DNA of 33,749 nucleotides from a virus. The DNA lies in IMG/VR virus record IMGVR_UViG_3300044675_000735, positions 1 to 33,749 of that record; one strand, 5' to 3'. The notes beneath the pieces are model-generated. The model ran no database searches, had not been told where the DNA came from, and saw only the letters and a list, made by a program, of their open reading frames with translations. Below, piece by piece: positions 1 to 8,459 of this stretch (its first letter is position 1; each line of letters opens with the position of its first letter). The translations under genes and the position numbers were made by a program.

Positions 1-560
1 TTAACTGCATCGAACAATGCTTTAGCGTCCGAGTCTGATAATTTTGATGGCACACCTTGTTTGAAACTGTCGAAATCGTCTGATGTAACGAAGCCACGCA
101 TCTTAGAGCCAGACATACCAGAAACACCCTCTGCATCTGGATCACGTTCGCCCGCTGAAACGACTTCAATAGTTTTGAAAGTATAATCTTTGCCATTGTA
201 CTTATTCAATAATGTCTTGAATTCAGGAATTCTATCACTACCAACAACAACAATTAAATCGTCATACTTACCACTGAGTTCTTTAGCAACTTCAATGATT
301 GTTCTTGCAACAGAATTTTGAACCATTGGGCCAAATGCCTTCTTTGCAAACTTAACTTTAGTCTTAAAGTCTAATGGATCTTTTTTTGGATTTGTACTAT
401 GGGAAAGATACAGTTTAGCGTCAGCATTGCGCTTCTTCGCTTCTGTTTTAATTTTGTCGGCAAGTTTTTCGTGGCCATTTGTCATTGGGTTCATGCGACC
501 GAATGAGACTACAACTTGCGATTTTGTTGCTTCCGTTAAAGAAGTCTTGAATGATTTCAT
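1..560 (-). CDS. Nucleotidyltransferase of the HIGH superfamily (3' end off the window)
   Basis: I translated this reading frame by hand from the ATG at 558-560; it stays open to the left edge, so about 186 residues are visible and the C-terminus is missing. It starts MKSFKTSLTEATKSQ, then a beta strand leads into FGRMNPMTNGHE (residues 20-31), the nucleotide-binding (T/H)xGH signature. SGSKMR near residues 150-155 sits where the family has ISSTxxR. Such enzymes transfer an NMP or CMP group to a small substrate (NMN, phosphopantetheine, glycerol phosphate and others). The substrate cannot be told from sequence. A late promoter (622-629) lies about 60 bp upstream and an AAGGA ribosome site precedes the ATG, so late expression is likely. 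Confidence 0.8.
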   Translation of the reverse strand, partial: MKSFKTSLTEATKSQVVVSFGRMNPMTNGHEKLADKIKTEAKKRNADAKLYLSHSTNPKKDPLDFKTKVKFAKKAFGPMVQNSVARTIIEVAKELSGKYDDLIVVVGSDRIPEFKTLLNKYNGKDYTFKTIEVVSAGERDPDAEGVSGMSGSKMRGFVTSDDFDSFKQGVPSKLSDSDAKALFDAV

Positions 561-621
561 TTTGGAGTTTTCCTTAGACTGATCCATACAGGTCTGCCGT
601 AGCCTAACTGTGCTTATACTT

Positions 622-629
622 TATTTATA
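622..629 (-). promoter_or_regulatory. T4-type late promoter (TATAAATA)
   Basis: The minus strand reads exactly TATAAATA, the box recognised by gp55 with gp33 and gp45 in T4. It sits in the gap before the nucleotidyltransferase gene, whose start is about 60 bp downstream. Confidence 0.8.
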
Positions 630-640
630 ATTCAGTCAAA

Positions 641-1459
641 TTAGGGTCTTAAATCAATTCTAAATGCAAGTCCAGTAATACCACTTCTGGACTTACCACG
701 AACATCAAACTTGACTTTGCTTTTGACGCTTTCAACATATTTTTTGTCGATAACATAAAATCCCTTAGGACTAATGATGCTATCAGCAACGGCACCTTTG
801 TATTGAGCCAAAGAAAGTTCACCAGTCATTGCTTCATACAATAATGCAGTCGCATATTCTTTATCTGAGTTAATGTACTTCAACAAGGACTCCATTAGGA
901 GTTCTTTGTTTTGTGTCATCCAATACTCATAGCTTTTGTCTTTGATGATTTTACCGCCTTTGATAAACTCATTGATAACTTTCTCTGAGGCCTCATCAAT
1001 AATTCTTCTCTTGTTGGACTCAGATAAAAGTCGGGTGGGCATTGTCTTTAACTCTTTAATGATAGAAAGTAATACTTTACTTTTTGATGCGCCTGGAACT
1101 TGTTTAGCGGCAGCCTCAAATAACTCTGCGGTAGATGAACCTTGTCCAGATGCAAGCTGAACACCACCTGCCATCTTAACAGAAACAGAATATACTTTTG
1201 TTCCTATCTTCAGTACAATATCAGTTTTTGGCTCAGGCTTTGCTGAGATTGCGACACCAAAAGGATTTGTTGCATCATCCGAATGCCACGCATCAACCCT
1301 TTTATTACCAGCAAATTTGTAGATATGGTCAACACACTTCTCCGCTTGATCTAGAATGTTCGCAGAAAGTGGGCGTGAATGTTTTTTAATTTTATTGTTT
1401 TTGATTTGAATTTTTTCAGCAATTGCAAATTCTAAATCTACGCCTTCTGATGCCGCCAT
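641..1459 (-). CDS. Conserved phage protein with a possible PD-(D/E)XK-like core
   Basis: This 272-residue protein is not recognised by name. The start ATG has a good AAGGA site. Residues 73-95 contain AKPEPKTDIVL, then YSVSVKMAGG. An Asp (D80) followed about 14 residues later by V-K (K95) on a second strand is the spacing of the PD-(D/E)XK nuclease core, but the usual acidic residue two before the Lys is a Ser here (SVK), so activity is uncertain. The rest is mostly helical and Lys-rich. It lies between the ligase-like gene and the nucleotidyltransferase. The nuclease fold is an inference; a virion or scaffold role is equally possible. Confidence 0.6.
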   Translation of the reverse strand: MAASEGVDLEFAIAEKIQIKNNKIKKHSRPLSANILDQAEKCVDHIYKFAGNKRVDAWHSDDATNPFGVAISAKPEPKTDIVLKIGTKVYSVSVKMAGGVQLASGQGSSTAELFEAAAKQVPGASKSKVLLSIIKELKTMPTRLLSESNKRRIIDEASEKVINEFIKGGKIIKDKSYEYWMTQNKELLMESLLKYINSDKEYATALLYEAMTGELSLAQYKGAVADSIISPKGFYVIDKKYVESVKSKVKFDVRGKSRSGITGLAFRIDLRP

Positions 1460-1548
1460 ATTATTTTCCTTGTTTAGTGCATTTGTACCACCAAATACAA
1501 TTACCGAATGTATACATAAATGTGTCTGGTTTCAAATTAGACTATGCG

Positions 1549-2775
1549 TTATCTCTGCCAGCCTTTGATAATGTCTGGTGAAAAGTTTGCATAACTGAAT
1601 TGCATTCTGTCAACCAACTTGACTGCATTGCCTTTAATCTTATCGATTGCAACGTAGCCTTCAACTCCAGTTACCTCGTAACCTTTCTTGGTCAACAAGA
1701 AAGTATTCAACGTTTTAACTTCATCCATCTTTTTCACTAAAATCAACTTCGCTTCGGCTAAGAGATTCATCATTGTGAAAATGTCTTCTAAGTGTGACTT
1801 GTTCTTTGGCGAAAAGAATTTAAGTACTTTACTTTTCTTTAGCATCTGAGTGGCACGACCACGTTCGCCTTTGCCTTCGGCTTGTTTCTCGTAGTAGTCT
1901 TCGATGTATTGAATCAATTCTTTAACGTGCGCTTTGACGTTAGTGATTTTTAACTGTTGACGTACTTTGGAATTGTTGAATGTCTTAATGCGTTCAATCA
2001 AGTCTTCGTCTGTATTAATGTAGTTTAATGTAGGCGCATCGAGTTTTCGAAATATCTTTCCTGCTTCAGATAGAATTGCAGTCACTTCGTCATTCTCTGC
2101 TTGCGTTAACGTAGCTTTACCTGATACGTCTTGGTAGACTGCGCTTGTCATCCATACGTTTGGTGTCTTTGTGAGTGTGCTTAGAATGTCTTTACCAAAG
2201 ACTGCTGACATTGACTCAAACGTATCGCCCTCGTAGATTGTATGCCATACAATGCCAATTTTAGCACGTTTTATCTCTTTAGCAAGTTCACTTTCTGCTG
2301 GCACAGCATAGACAAGTGTATTCGGATGAAACGTCACATACGATTCATCTTCGATTGTTTCTGTCTTTAAGTCGGATTGTGTGAAGAGTAGGTCGCCTTG
2401 AATGACGCCTTTAATGTTGATCTTAGGCAAATACATCAAACATGCTTTGAGTTTGTCTGCTAAGTCACCAGAAGTATCTGCATCGATATCTGCTGGTGTT
2501 TTGTATACTTTGGGATTTTTATTGAAGACGCCCTTCTTCGCAACAAAGAATTTGCCGTCTGTTGGGTCTTGTCCTGCAAAGACTGCGGGCGCACCATCCC
2601 ACTTGACTGAAATGTCAACTTTGTTTTTGGAATGTCCAGCAAGCATATCACGCACCGCTCTGAGTGCGTTTATGCTATCTCTAGTCCCTTCAACACCACC
2701 ATTCAGAACATCGTCTTCCGCATGTTCCATGTGAGTGTTTTTCTTCTCAATAAGATATTCTTTAAATTTAAACAT
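1549..2775 (-). CDS. Ligase/nucleotidyltransferase-like phage protein (KWDG motif)
   Basis: This 408-residue protein resembles a phage family of unknown function (I believe DUF6267). Residues 54-64 read DISVKWDGAPA, which matches nucleotidyl-transfer motif I (KxDG) of ATP-dependent DNA/RNA ligases, with K58 as the putative AMP-accepting lysine. Further along are VAKKG (about residue 78), IQGDLLF (about 125-131, in the place of motif III) and IGIVWHTIYEG (about 173-183, in the place of motif IV). The C-terminal half is helical and Lys/Glu-rich. Ligase chemistry is an inference; motif V is not clear to me. A late promoter lies 26 bp upstream of the start, so it is probably made late. Confidence 0.7.
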   Translation of the reverse strand: MFKFKEYLIEKKNTHMEHAEDDVLNGGVEGTRDSINALRAVRDMLAGHSKNKVDISVKWDGAPAVFAGQDPTDGKFFVAKKGVFNKNPKVYKTPADIDADTSGDLADKLKACLMYLPKINIKGVIQGDLLFTQSDLKTETIEDESYVTFHPNTLVYAVPAESELAKEIKRAKIGIVWHTIYEGDTFESMSAVFGKDILSTLTKTPNVWMTSAVYQDVSGKATLTQAENDEVTAILSEAGKIFRKLDAPTLNYINTDEDLIERIKTFNNSKVRQQLKITNVKAHVKELIQYIEDYYEKQAEGKGERGRATQMLKKSKVLKFFSPKNKSHLEDIFTMMNLLAEAKLILVKKMDEVKTLNTFLLTKKGYEVTGVEGYVAIDKIKGNAVKLVDRMQFSYANFSPDIIKGWQR

Positions 2776-2804
2776 AATAGGTCTGTTGTGGCTATAGACC
2801 TATT
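2776..2804. repeat. 9-bp inverted repeat between late promoter and start codon
   Basis: Arms 2776-2784 and 2796-2804 are perfect 9-bp inverted copies with an 11-bp spacer. One arm touches the start codon of the ligase-like gene and the other overlaps the late promoter box at 2801-2808. It could be a protein-binding dyad, or a hairpin in read-through transcripts that places the AUG at the base of the stem. Confidence 0.6.
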
Positions 2805-2808
2805 TATA
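2801..2808 (-). promoter_or_regulatory. T4-type late promoter (TATAAATA)
   Basis: The minus strand has an exact TATAAATA box 26 bp upstream of the ATG of the ligase-like gene. The expected start of transcription is near 2795. This leaves a leader of about 20 nt with no obvious Shine-Dalgarno sequence. Confidence 0.8.
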
Positions 2809-2809
2809 A

Positions 2810-3148
2810 TTATCTTCGCATCAAGGCTTGGTCTTTTGCGTCATCATCAGAGAAAATAGGAACTGCATTGCTTTTGTGTAGTGTGCCGATGCCAATCATC
2901 TTGTCGCCGGTATAGACTTTGCCATGAATAGGCTTAGTGCAATTGTCACCAGCCGTAGCTAAACTAGGATAGTTAGGCGTTTCACGAATGTGTGCTTTTG
3001 GTGGTTTGTATGCTTCTACTGTCTTAGGCTTTTTGGTGCCTTTAGAGAATGAAGTGGTAGGAAGATTCTTTAGCCAAGTCTCATACTCTGCAACTTTCTT
3101 CGCAGGAGTTTTTTTCTTCTTTGATTTTTGATATGTGTAAATCAGCAT
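2810..3148 (-). CDS. Conserved small phage protein, Lys-rich N-terminus
   Basis: This 112-residue protein has no function I can name. The N-terminus is strongly basic (KSKKKKTPAKK near residue 9). The C-terminal 40 residues (PIHGKVYTGDKMIGIGTLHKS followed by an acidic FSDDDAKD stretch) resemble a motif I associate with T4-like phages of aquatic bacteria. It overlaps the next upstream gene by 7 bp, suggesting translational coupling. A late promoter begins immediately behind its 3' end. A basic tail with a compact conserved domain would fit nucleic-acid binding, but that is only a guess. Confidence 0.65.
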   Translation of the reverse strand: MLIYTYQKSKKKKTPAKKVAEYETWLKNLPTTSFSKGTKKPKTVEAYKPPKAHIRETPNYPSLATAGDNCTKPIHGKVYTGDKMIGIGTLHKSNAVPIFSDDDAKDQALMRR

Positions 3149-3339
3149 AATTTATCTACATTCTGTCCAGGACGATTCATTCTACGATTCATTTCAATAC
3201 GTGCTTGTTCTGACACTTCACGTAGATGTTTAACTCTACGTTCTTCCAAACGTAGTTCATCAATTCTTCTATCAGTTTTATTGAGTAGAAGCTGATTATA
3301 CATTTTATCATTGTATGCTCTGATACTGTCTACACTCAT
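3142..3339 (-). CDS. Small Arg-rich, probably coiled-coil protein
   Basis: This 65-residue protein (MSVDSIRAYNDKMYNQ at the start) is almost wholly helical in composition. It has a charged heptad-like run (RRIDELRLEERRVKHLREV) in the middle. I do not recognise a family. It overlaps both neighbours by a few bases (3336-3339 and 3142-3148) and so belongs to the same four-gene unit that starts with the metallopeptidase. The overlap pattern and lack of a competing frame support it as a real gene. Confidence 0.6.
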   Translation of the reverse strand: MSVDSIRAYNDKMYNQLLLNKTDRRIDELRLEERRVKHLREVSEQARIEMNRRMNRPGQNVDKLC

Positions 3340-3623
3340 TTTAACACCAAGAATGCTAACATAATACTCTGCAAGAAAAATCCAATGCCGTTTGATAGCA
3401 TGTATAACTTATCTTTCATTATAGCAGACCGAATAAAGAATAGCAACAGTCCAGACCAAATTAGAATCACCATACTCAATGGAGGCAATACTGTTGGTTC
3501 ACCTTTAATTGCTAAGTAAGTCACAGGTACTGTGGATCCGTGGATTAAAATCAATCCAATCCAGCCACAAATCTCACCAAACTGACGTACAATCCAGTTG
3601 TACCATTCTGTAACTTTAATCAT
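3336..3623 (-). CDS. Small integral membrane protein
   Basis: The open frame extends upstream to 3731 but overlaps the metallopeptidase gene. The better start is the ATG at 3621-3623, one base past that gene's TGA, giving 95 residues beginning MIKVTEWYNWIVRQF. Three hydrophobic segments are visible: ICGWIGLILIHGSTVPVTYL, LPPLSMVILIWSGLLLFFI and a C-terminal GFFLQSIMLAFLVL, so about three membrane helices. It would sit in the host inner membrane. No lysis motif is seen and I cannot assign a role; holin-like or superinfection-exclusion functions are possible but unsupported. Confidence 0.65.
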   Translation of the reverse strand: MIKVTEWYNWIVRQFGEICGWIGLILIHGSTVPVTYLAIKGEPTVLPPLSMVILIWSGLLLFFIRSAIMKDKLYMLSNGIGFFLQSIMLAFLVLK

Positions 3624-3624
3624 T

Positions 3625-4104
3625 TCAAATTTCTTTTCTAAGTAGTTTAAGAGTAGGCTTAAATTTTTGGTAGAGTCCGATTTCACGTCCATATGCTTCA
3701 ATCTCCCATAGTGATTCCCAATAGTCATCATCTTGATATTGTTCTCGCTGGAACGTTACCAAGTTCCTTCTTTCATGGAATTTTAATTCACCTTTAGCAT
3801 ATTGCTTTACATGAACCATTTCATGTGCAAGGCATTGTAAGACACGCTTGCCCAATTTATTCCATTCTAGATTTATTACAAACTGTTTATTGCTTGGCAT
3901 TCCTAGAACATCATCTTTAGGAAACGCTTCACCAAGTATTTTGTTTTTCACATAAAAATCTTTTATGACGTTTACATTGATTTCTAATGTATTTGATAAC
4001 CTATCACTCATCAAACGACTAGCGTAAAAATGCGTGGCCATCTTCAAAATTTTTCGTTCTTTTGGTGTCAATGTGACACCTTTTGACCTTAGATTGAGTT
4101 TCAT
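3625..4104 (-). CDS. Zinc metallopeptidase-like protein (HEMVH)
   Basis: This 159-residue protein has a clear zinc-protease helix, CLAHEMVHVKQY, with ligands H94 and H98 and catalytic E95. A downstream WEIEAYGRE (about 133-141) offers a glutamate as the third ligand. This is the layout of gluzincin and SprT-like peptidases. The N-terminus is basic. The target is unknown; in phages such small peptidases may process virion or host proteins. A near-consensus sigma70 promoter lies just upstream and an AGGA site precedes the ATG, so it is probably expressed early as first gene of a four-gene unit. Confidence 0.75.
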   Translation of the reverse strand: MKLNLRSKGVTLTPKERKILKMATHFYASRLMSDRLSNTLEINVNVIKDFYVKNKILGEAFPKDDVLGMPSNKQFVINLEWNKLGKRVLQCLAHEMVHVKQYAKGELKFHERRNLVTFQREQYQDDDYWESLWEIEAYGREIGLYQKFKPTLKLLRKEI

Positions 4105-4128
4105 AGCTTCTTTTCCTATCTTATATAC

Positions 4129-4157
4129 ATTGTAGCACTATTATGGCATTCTGTCAA
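4129..4157 (-). promoter_or_regulatory. Sigma70 promoter for the metallopeptidase unit
   Basis: On the minus strand the -35 is TTGACA (4152-4157), the spacer is 17 bp and the -10 is TACAAT (4129-4134). The start of transcription should fall near 4122, about 18 nt before the ATG. Confidence 0.8.
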
Positions 4158-4197
4158 CATATATTTAGTGAAAAGACTGGTATTTCACATTATGAAA

Positions 4198-5613
4198 TTA
4201 GACCTTTAGATTGCCAAAGTCTCGATTTTTCTGCATTCTTTTACCGAATCCAGACTTATCAAACACTGGTTTGTCCTCTTCAATCTGACCACTGTCGGAG
4301 ATGTTAGTCTGCGCTGACTCTTCTGCATCATATAGTTTCATTTTTGCTCTGTCAACACCGATAACAAAACGCTTGTTTGTTGTTGGATCGCTGTATCGAT
4401 TCTTCAATTGCTTGACCATGATTTGATTCAAGTCTGCAAGTTCTTCGGTTGAAATTAAAGCAAACATCAAGTCTGCTGTCGCCGGTAGACCAAACGATTC
4501 TGAGGTGTCTTCAAGGCCAACGTCTGAGTTTGTGTAACCACTTCTCGTTGTTTGCGTTGCAGATACGATTGGAAGTTTATGCTCAACTGCAAGCCCACGT
4601 AATTCTTCTGCAATCGCTTTAATGTATGTGTATGAATTAATAGATGCACCCATCTTCATACGTGCAGAAGAACAAATGTTCAGATAGTCGATGTAGATGA
4701 TATCAGGAATGAATTGACGTTTCAATTTCAGTTCATTCAACAAATGGTTAAAGTGATTTACGTTAGCACTAGCGGTTGGATATTCTTTGATGATTAACTT
4801 ACCCTTAGTCTTCTCACGTAGAGTTTCAACTTTCTTCAAGTATGTTTCTTTAGGCATTCCGATCAATCTATCAAGTTCAACGTTCATCAAGTTAGCATCG
4901 ATACGTTCTGCGATACGTTCTTCAGCCATTTCCATTGTGATGTAGAGAACGTTCTTACCCATTGTTAGATTGGCTGCCGCACAATGACACATGAACAAAG
5001 ATTTACCAACACCAGTACCAGCAAGAACAATATTCAAAGATTTTTCTGCAAGTCCACCTTTAGTGATTCTATTCAGATAGTCGAGGTCGAATGGGATTCG
5101 TCTTTCAACTTTATGATAGAAGTCATATCGTGTTTCTGCATCATCAATAAAATCGTGACCAACGTGATTATCAAAAGAAACCGAAAGCGCATCTGCTAGA
5201 ATTTTAGGGATTGAACCCTTGTCAAGTTTTTCTGAATTGTTTTTACTCTTGTCATCAAGAATCTGAATGCTTTGCATGATGCCATTGTAGATTGCTTTCT
5301 CTTGGCAGAAATCTTCAGTCGCATCAATCAACCATTTAGTGTCAGACACCTCAGGGTCGATTGTGATTTCTTTGACAAGTGCAACAGTTTTCTTGTGTTG
5401 GTCATCAGTTAAGTTTACTCTCTTATCAATCTCAATGACCAACGCTTCTTTCGTTGGCATCGAGTTGTACTTGTTTACATAGCTTTGAATCTCATCAAAC
5501 AATAGTTTTTCTGAAGACTCTTGAAAATATTCACCTTTAATAAATGGTAATGTTTTTCGTGTATACTCTTCATCCAGTAATAGGTGTTTGAGTATCTTTT
5601 GTTCCAAGTTCAT
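4198..5613 (-). CDS. 41: Replicative DNA helicase gp41 (DnaB-like)
   Basis: This 471-residue protein matches T4 gp41 along its length. gp41 is the hexameric 5'-3' helicase that unwinds the lagging strand and works with primase gp61, which is not in this window. Residues 1-110 resemble the gp41 N-terminal collar domain (LPFIKGEYFQES). The RecA-like domain has Walker A AGTGVGKS (198-205), MEMAEERIAERIDAN shortly after, and Walker B IIYIDYL. GLPATADLMFALI and QLKNRYSD are typical of the helicase C-terminal core. It overlaps the gp40-like gene by 44 bp and follows uvsX, the same order as T4 (uvsX-40-41). Confidence 0.95.
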   Translation of the reverse strand: MNLEQKILKHLLLDEEYTRKTLPFIKGEYFQESSEKLLFDEIQSYVNKYNSMPTKEALVIEIDKRVNLTDDQHKKTVALVKEITIDPEVSDTKWLIDATEDFCQEKAIYNGIMQSIQILDDKSKNNSEKLDKGSIPKILADALSVSFDNHVGHDFIDDAETRYDFYHKVERRIPFDLDYLNRITKGGLAEKSLNIVLAGTGVGKSLFMCHCAAANLTMGKNVLYITMEMAEERIAERIDANLMNVELDRLIGMPKETYLKKVETLREKTKGKLIIKEYPTASANVNHFNHLLNELKLKRQFIPDIIYIDYLNICSSARMKMGASINSYTYIKAIAEELRGLAVEHKLPIVSATQTTRSGYTNSDVGLEDTSESFGLPATADLMFALISTEELADLNQIMVKQLKNRYSDPTTNKRFVIGVDRAKMKLYDAEESAQTNISDSGQIEEDKPVFDKSGFGKRMQKNRDFGNLKV

Positions 5614-5914
5614 TCTTATACCTTTTCTCTGCTTCGTCTAATGCATGTCTTAGAAGATCATTTAAAATTTCACCGAGGTGCGCTTCAAAGTTTTCTGTAC
5701 CTTTAAGTGCTTTGTGTTCTTCGCTTATTATATCATAGTTGAAGCCAATTGAATAGGTTCCGTCAGGGTTTTCTTCTTCGGCAAAGTTAATTTCTCCGAA
5801 ATGAAATACTGTATCTTTGAAGTCGCCTTGAGTAATCTTAATCGTAGCGACAACATCTTTATCTTTGTATCTTACATCACTTTCGGTAATTACATAAGTT
5901 TCTTCAATCTTCAT
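5570..5914 (-). CDS. 40: gp40-like protein (head vertex assembly chaperone position)
   Basis: This 114-residue acidic protein begins [16 protein letters not shown]. It is called by position and size: T4 gene 40, an early protein that helps assemble the head vertex, lies between uvsX and 41 and is of similar length. I see no diagnostic motif. The N-terminal half looks like beta strands ([12 protein letters not shown]), and the C-terminal half is one long helix rich in Glu and Lys. It overlaps uvsX by 11 bp and gp41 by 44 bp, so translation is probably coupled. The gp40 identity should be treated as likely, not certain. Confidence 0.6.
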   Translation of the reverse strand: MKIEETYVITESDVRYKDKDVVATIKITQGDFKDTVFHFGEINFAEEENPDGTYSIGFNYDIISEEHKALKGTENFEAHLGEILNDLLRHALDEAEKRYKNELGTKDTQTPITG

Positions 5915-6980
5915 TTACCAACTCCACCTCAGGCAATGCTTCGTCTTCAACAGCTCCAGCACCATCCTGACCATACAAGAATTCTTTCTTACACGCTTCA
6001 TCGATTTGGTCTAAGATATCTTTAGTGAAATACTTTTCTGGTTCTTCGTTGATGTTCTTACCGAACACTTTCACGCCATTAGACAATTCGTAGCGAGTAG
6101 ATACTTTCTTAATGATTCCATACTTCTCTGCGATATCAAGTAAGCCAAAGTATCTGTCAAGACCTGTGCTGTATGTAATTTTGATTTCAACTTGAGAGTT
6201 CTCTTTAGTCAAACGTGACTTCTGCAATTTGCAACGAACGATATTACCAACAACTTCAGTACCATCTTTGTCTTTACGCTTAGACAAGTAAACGATTGTG
6301 GATGCTGTGTACTTCAAGCCAGAACCACCAGACATTTCTTTAGTCGGGATGTATGCACCAACAACATCATAAACGTGATTTGTTACAAGCAAAGGTACAC
6401 CAATCTTAGCAAGTTTCAAATTCAATACACGAAATGTTGCTTTGAGAATTTGACTTTTAGTCATGTCTTTTGTTTCTTTACCTTCAGCAGTATCTTCCAT
6501 CTCTTTAGTAGAAGACAACTGACCGAGTGAGTCGAGTACCATCATCATCGGCTTACGCTTTGATTCTGCTTGTGCTTGATACTTCTCAATGATTTGCAAT
6601 GCAGTATGACGGAACTTTTGAATCGTATCTGGCTCAGAGATAACGACACGCTTAGTATCTACGCCTCGTGTTTCCATCATAGACTTCGTAACTGCGGCTT
6701 CAGTATCAAAGTAAATAACACCACCATCAGGATTTGCATCAAGGAATTGTTTAACAATACCAAGAACAAAGAAAGTCTTGCCTGTTGAAGACTCGCCAGC
6801 AAACGCTGTCACTTTGTTGTTCGGCACACCACCATAGATGCTACCGCTAAGTAGCGCATTTAGTGCATACGAACCTGTATCGATGCTACCACTAAACTCT
6901 GCTGACGCATCACCGTCTGCTAGAATTTTTGTGTCTTCATCTTTTAATTGGTCAACTAAATCTGTAAAAAAATTGCTCAT
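5904..6980 (-). CDS. uvsX: UvsX recombinase (RecA-like)
   Basis: This 358-residue protein is the phage strand-exchange recombinase. It forms filaments on single-stranded DNA, loaded by UvsY (also encoded here), and drives recombination-dependent replication. Walker A is GESSTGKT (62-69). VIYFDTE follows, with Walker B-type [11 protein letters not shown] near residue 146. The DNA-binding loop region and [12 protein letters not shown] match RecA/UvsX. The length is close to T4 UvsX (391), with a shorter acidic tail ([14 protein letters not shown]). Its ATG overlaps the TGA of the cytidylyltransferase gene (ATGA). Confidence 0.96.
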   Translation of the reverse strand: MSNFFTDLVDQLKDEDTKILADGDASAEFSGSIDTGSYALNALLSGSIYGGVPNNKVTAFAGESSTGKTFFVLGIVKQFLDANPDGGVIYFDTEAAVTKSMMETRGVDTKRVVISEPDTIQKFRHTALQIIEKYQAQAESKRKPMMMVLDSLGQLSSTKEMEDTAEGKETKDMTKSQILKATFRVLNLKLAKIGVPLLVTNHVYDVVGAYIPTKEMSGGSGLKYTASTIVYLSKRKDKDGTEVVGNIVRCKLQKSRLTKENSQVEIKITYSTGLDRYFGLLDIAEKYGIIKKVSTRYELSNGVKVFGKNINEEPEKYFTKDILDQIDEACKKEFLYGQDGAGAVEDEALPEVELVNED

Positions 6981-7477
6981 TGTGTTTTTCCTTCATAATA
7001 TTTGTTTAATAACTTTGGCGAGTGCTGTTCATACTCAACAACATCAGGTTCGCTTTTCTTCTGCATCTCTAACTCATAGGTACGCTTGCGGAGTTCCGAT
7101 GTACTATAACTATGATTTCTCACATGATAGTATAACTCAATTCCGTTCTCAATGCAATATTGTTTGCCAGTAAAGTCTTTATTTTTGTATTCTTCACCGA
7201 GAAATCTTATGTGCATTGTTTGCGTCATAATCAAATTGGCTAAGTCTTCTTCAGTATGGTAAACAAGAATCTCATCCACGTACTTACATGCTTGCAATTG
7301 AACGTAACGTTCATATACCGATTGCACAGGTTTGTTTTTTGTGCTAGGTCTATCTACAGTAGGATCGACCTGTAGCGCAACAATTAAATAGTCACATAAC
7401 TTTTTTTCCATCTTTAGCATCGTCACATGACCAGCATGAAACATATCAAATGATGAACAATTAAAACCAATTTTCAT
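6977..7477 (-). CDS. Glycerol-3-phosphate cytidylyltransferase-like enzyme (TagD type)
   Basis: This 166-residue protein has the complete cytidylyltransferase pattern: [18 protein letters not shown] with the HxGH motif at 14-17, [19 protein letters not shown] (the loop that contacts CTP), and YSTSELRKR near residue 118, equivalent to the RTxGISTT motif. The family makes CDP-glycerol or CDP-ethanolamine-like activated alcohols. A possible use is modification of surface sugars or nucleotides, but the substrate is unproven. Its stop overlaps the uvsX start (ATGA), so it is coupled to uvsX, an unexpected partner. Its N-terminus follows the membrane protein gene by 3 bp. Confidence 0.85.
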   Translation of the reverse strand: MKIGFNCSSFDMFHAGHVTMLKMEKKLCDYLIVALQVDPTVDRPSTKNKPVQSVYERYVQLQACKYVDEILVYHTEEDLANLIMTQTMHIRFLGEEYKNKDFTGKQYCIENGIELYYHVRNHSYSTSELRKRTYELEMQKKSEPDVVEYEQHSPKLLNKYYEGKTQ

Positions 7478-7480
7478 AAA

Positions 7481-8458
7481 TTATCTTTCTGCAAATTCCG
7501 CAAATTTTGATCTACCATCTCTGGTGTATTTGCGTTTAAACTCTTCTAATTCCTCTTTTGTCATGGGTATGGGTTCCATGAGTGTCGCATTCAAATTCTC
7601 TTCGCCAATAGGTTGTTGTGCTTTTTGTCTTCTCTTTTGCTTTGGTGCCACTGCAACAGGAGGAATATCAACTTGATAATCACCCATCTTCTCTTCTTTT
7701 TCTTTTGCTATTTGTCTTAGCGAAAAGTTACCAGCAATGACAAGTAGAACAGCCATTGGGTCAAACACAAGAACTAAAAGAATAATAACGAATCGTACAG
7801 ACTTATCTAGTAAATTAGAATCAATGCTATCGCCATAGATTAGCGCCGCAATATATTTGATTGGACCAACTTCTGCTTCCACTTTACGAATTTCGGTGGC
7901 GATAGGAGCCCGCTCTTCATTAAGAGTCGAAATCCGCTTGTTATATGTTTCGATTTCTTTAAGTATGCGATTACGTTCTGTCTGTTGGGCTTTGCGTAAA
8001 CTTGCCGCTTTTTCTGCACCCTTTTCGTTTGTTGAGCGAACCATAACTTGGTCCACAGATTCATCCATCTGTTTGAGCGTTTTGCGATTAACATCAATAT
8101 TATCCCTCTCAACTTTAATCTTCTCATCAATCATTGCAATTTTTGCAGAAACATCTCCACTGATAAGCGTTTGGTCGTTGTGTGCTTTAGAGAGATATCC
8201 AAAAATTCCCAATGATGTAATGAACATCAAGATAATAACTGCTACTGTAAAATAGTACTTCAGAAATCTTGGTGCGACAGACCAATTCTTATATGCCCAT
8301 GATGCGGCAATGAGTTTAGAAAACTCAAGCGCACCACCCATGATTGCAATTGGAATTGGGCTAGCCGCAAAGATAGCCATGAGTCCTATGACAGAATAGT
8401 ATGCGGCAATGGCAGACAATGATATAGCACATAATAAAGTAATCAACGCAAAAAGCAT
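7481..8458 (-). CDS. Membrane protein with central coiled coil
   Basis: This 325-residue protein has three hydrophobic segments in the first 90 residues (ALITLLCAISLSAIAAYYS, then PIPIAIMGGALEFSK, then TVAVIILMFITSLGIFGYL). A charged coiled coil of about 100 residues follows (roughly 105-200), then a fourth segment (IILLVLVFDPMAVLLVIAG, about 225-245). The C-terminal tail is basic and cytoplasmic-looking, with KQKRRQKAQQ. The pattern of membrane hairpin, coil and VFDPMA segment resembles unnamed proteins of other aquatic T4-like phages. A host-membrane role is inferred; the function is unknown. It follows its upstream neighbour by 1 bp. Confidence 0.7.
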   Translation of the reverse strand: MLFALITLLCAISLSAIAAYYSVIGLMAIFAASPIPIAIMGGALEFSKLIAASWAYKNWSVAPRFLKYYFTVAVIILMFITSLGIFGYLSKAHNDQTLISGDVSAKIAMIDEKIKVERDNIDVNRKTLKQMDESVDQVMVRSTNEKGAEKAASLRKAQQTERNRILKEIETYNKRISTLNEERAPIATEIRKVEAEVGPIKYIAALIYGDSIDSNLLDKSVRFVIILLVLVFDPMAVLLVIAGNFSLRQIAKEKEEKMGDYQVDIPPVAVAPKQKRRQKAQQPIGEENLNATLMEPIPMTKEELEEFKRKYTRDGRSKFAEFAER

Positions 8459-8459
8459 T

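Noticed and set aside
4158-4197. Hairpin after gp41 as a terminator
   Set aside because: The stem (GTGAAA/TTTCAC) is only 6 bp with a large loop and no T run.
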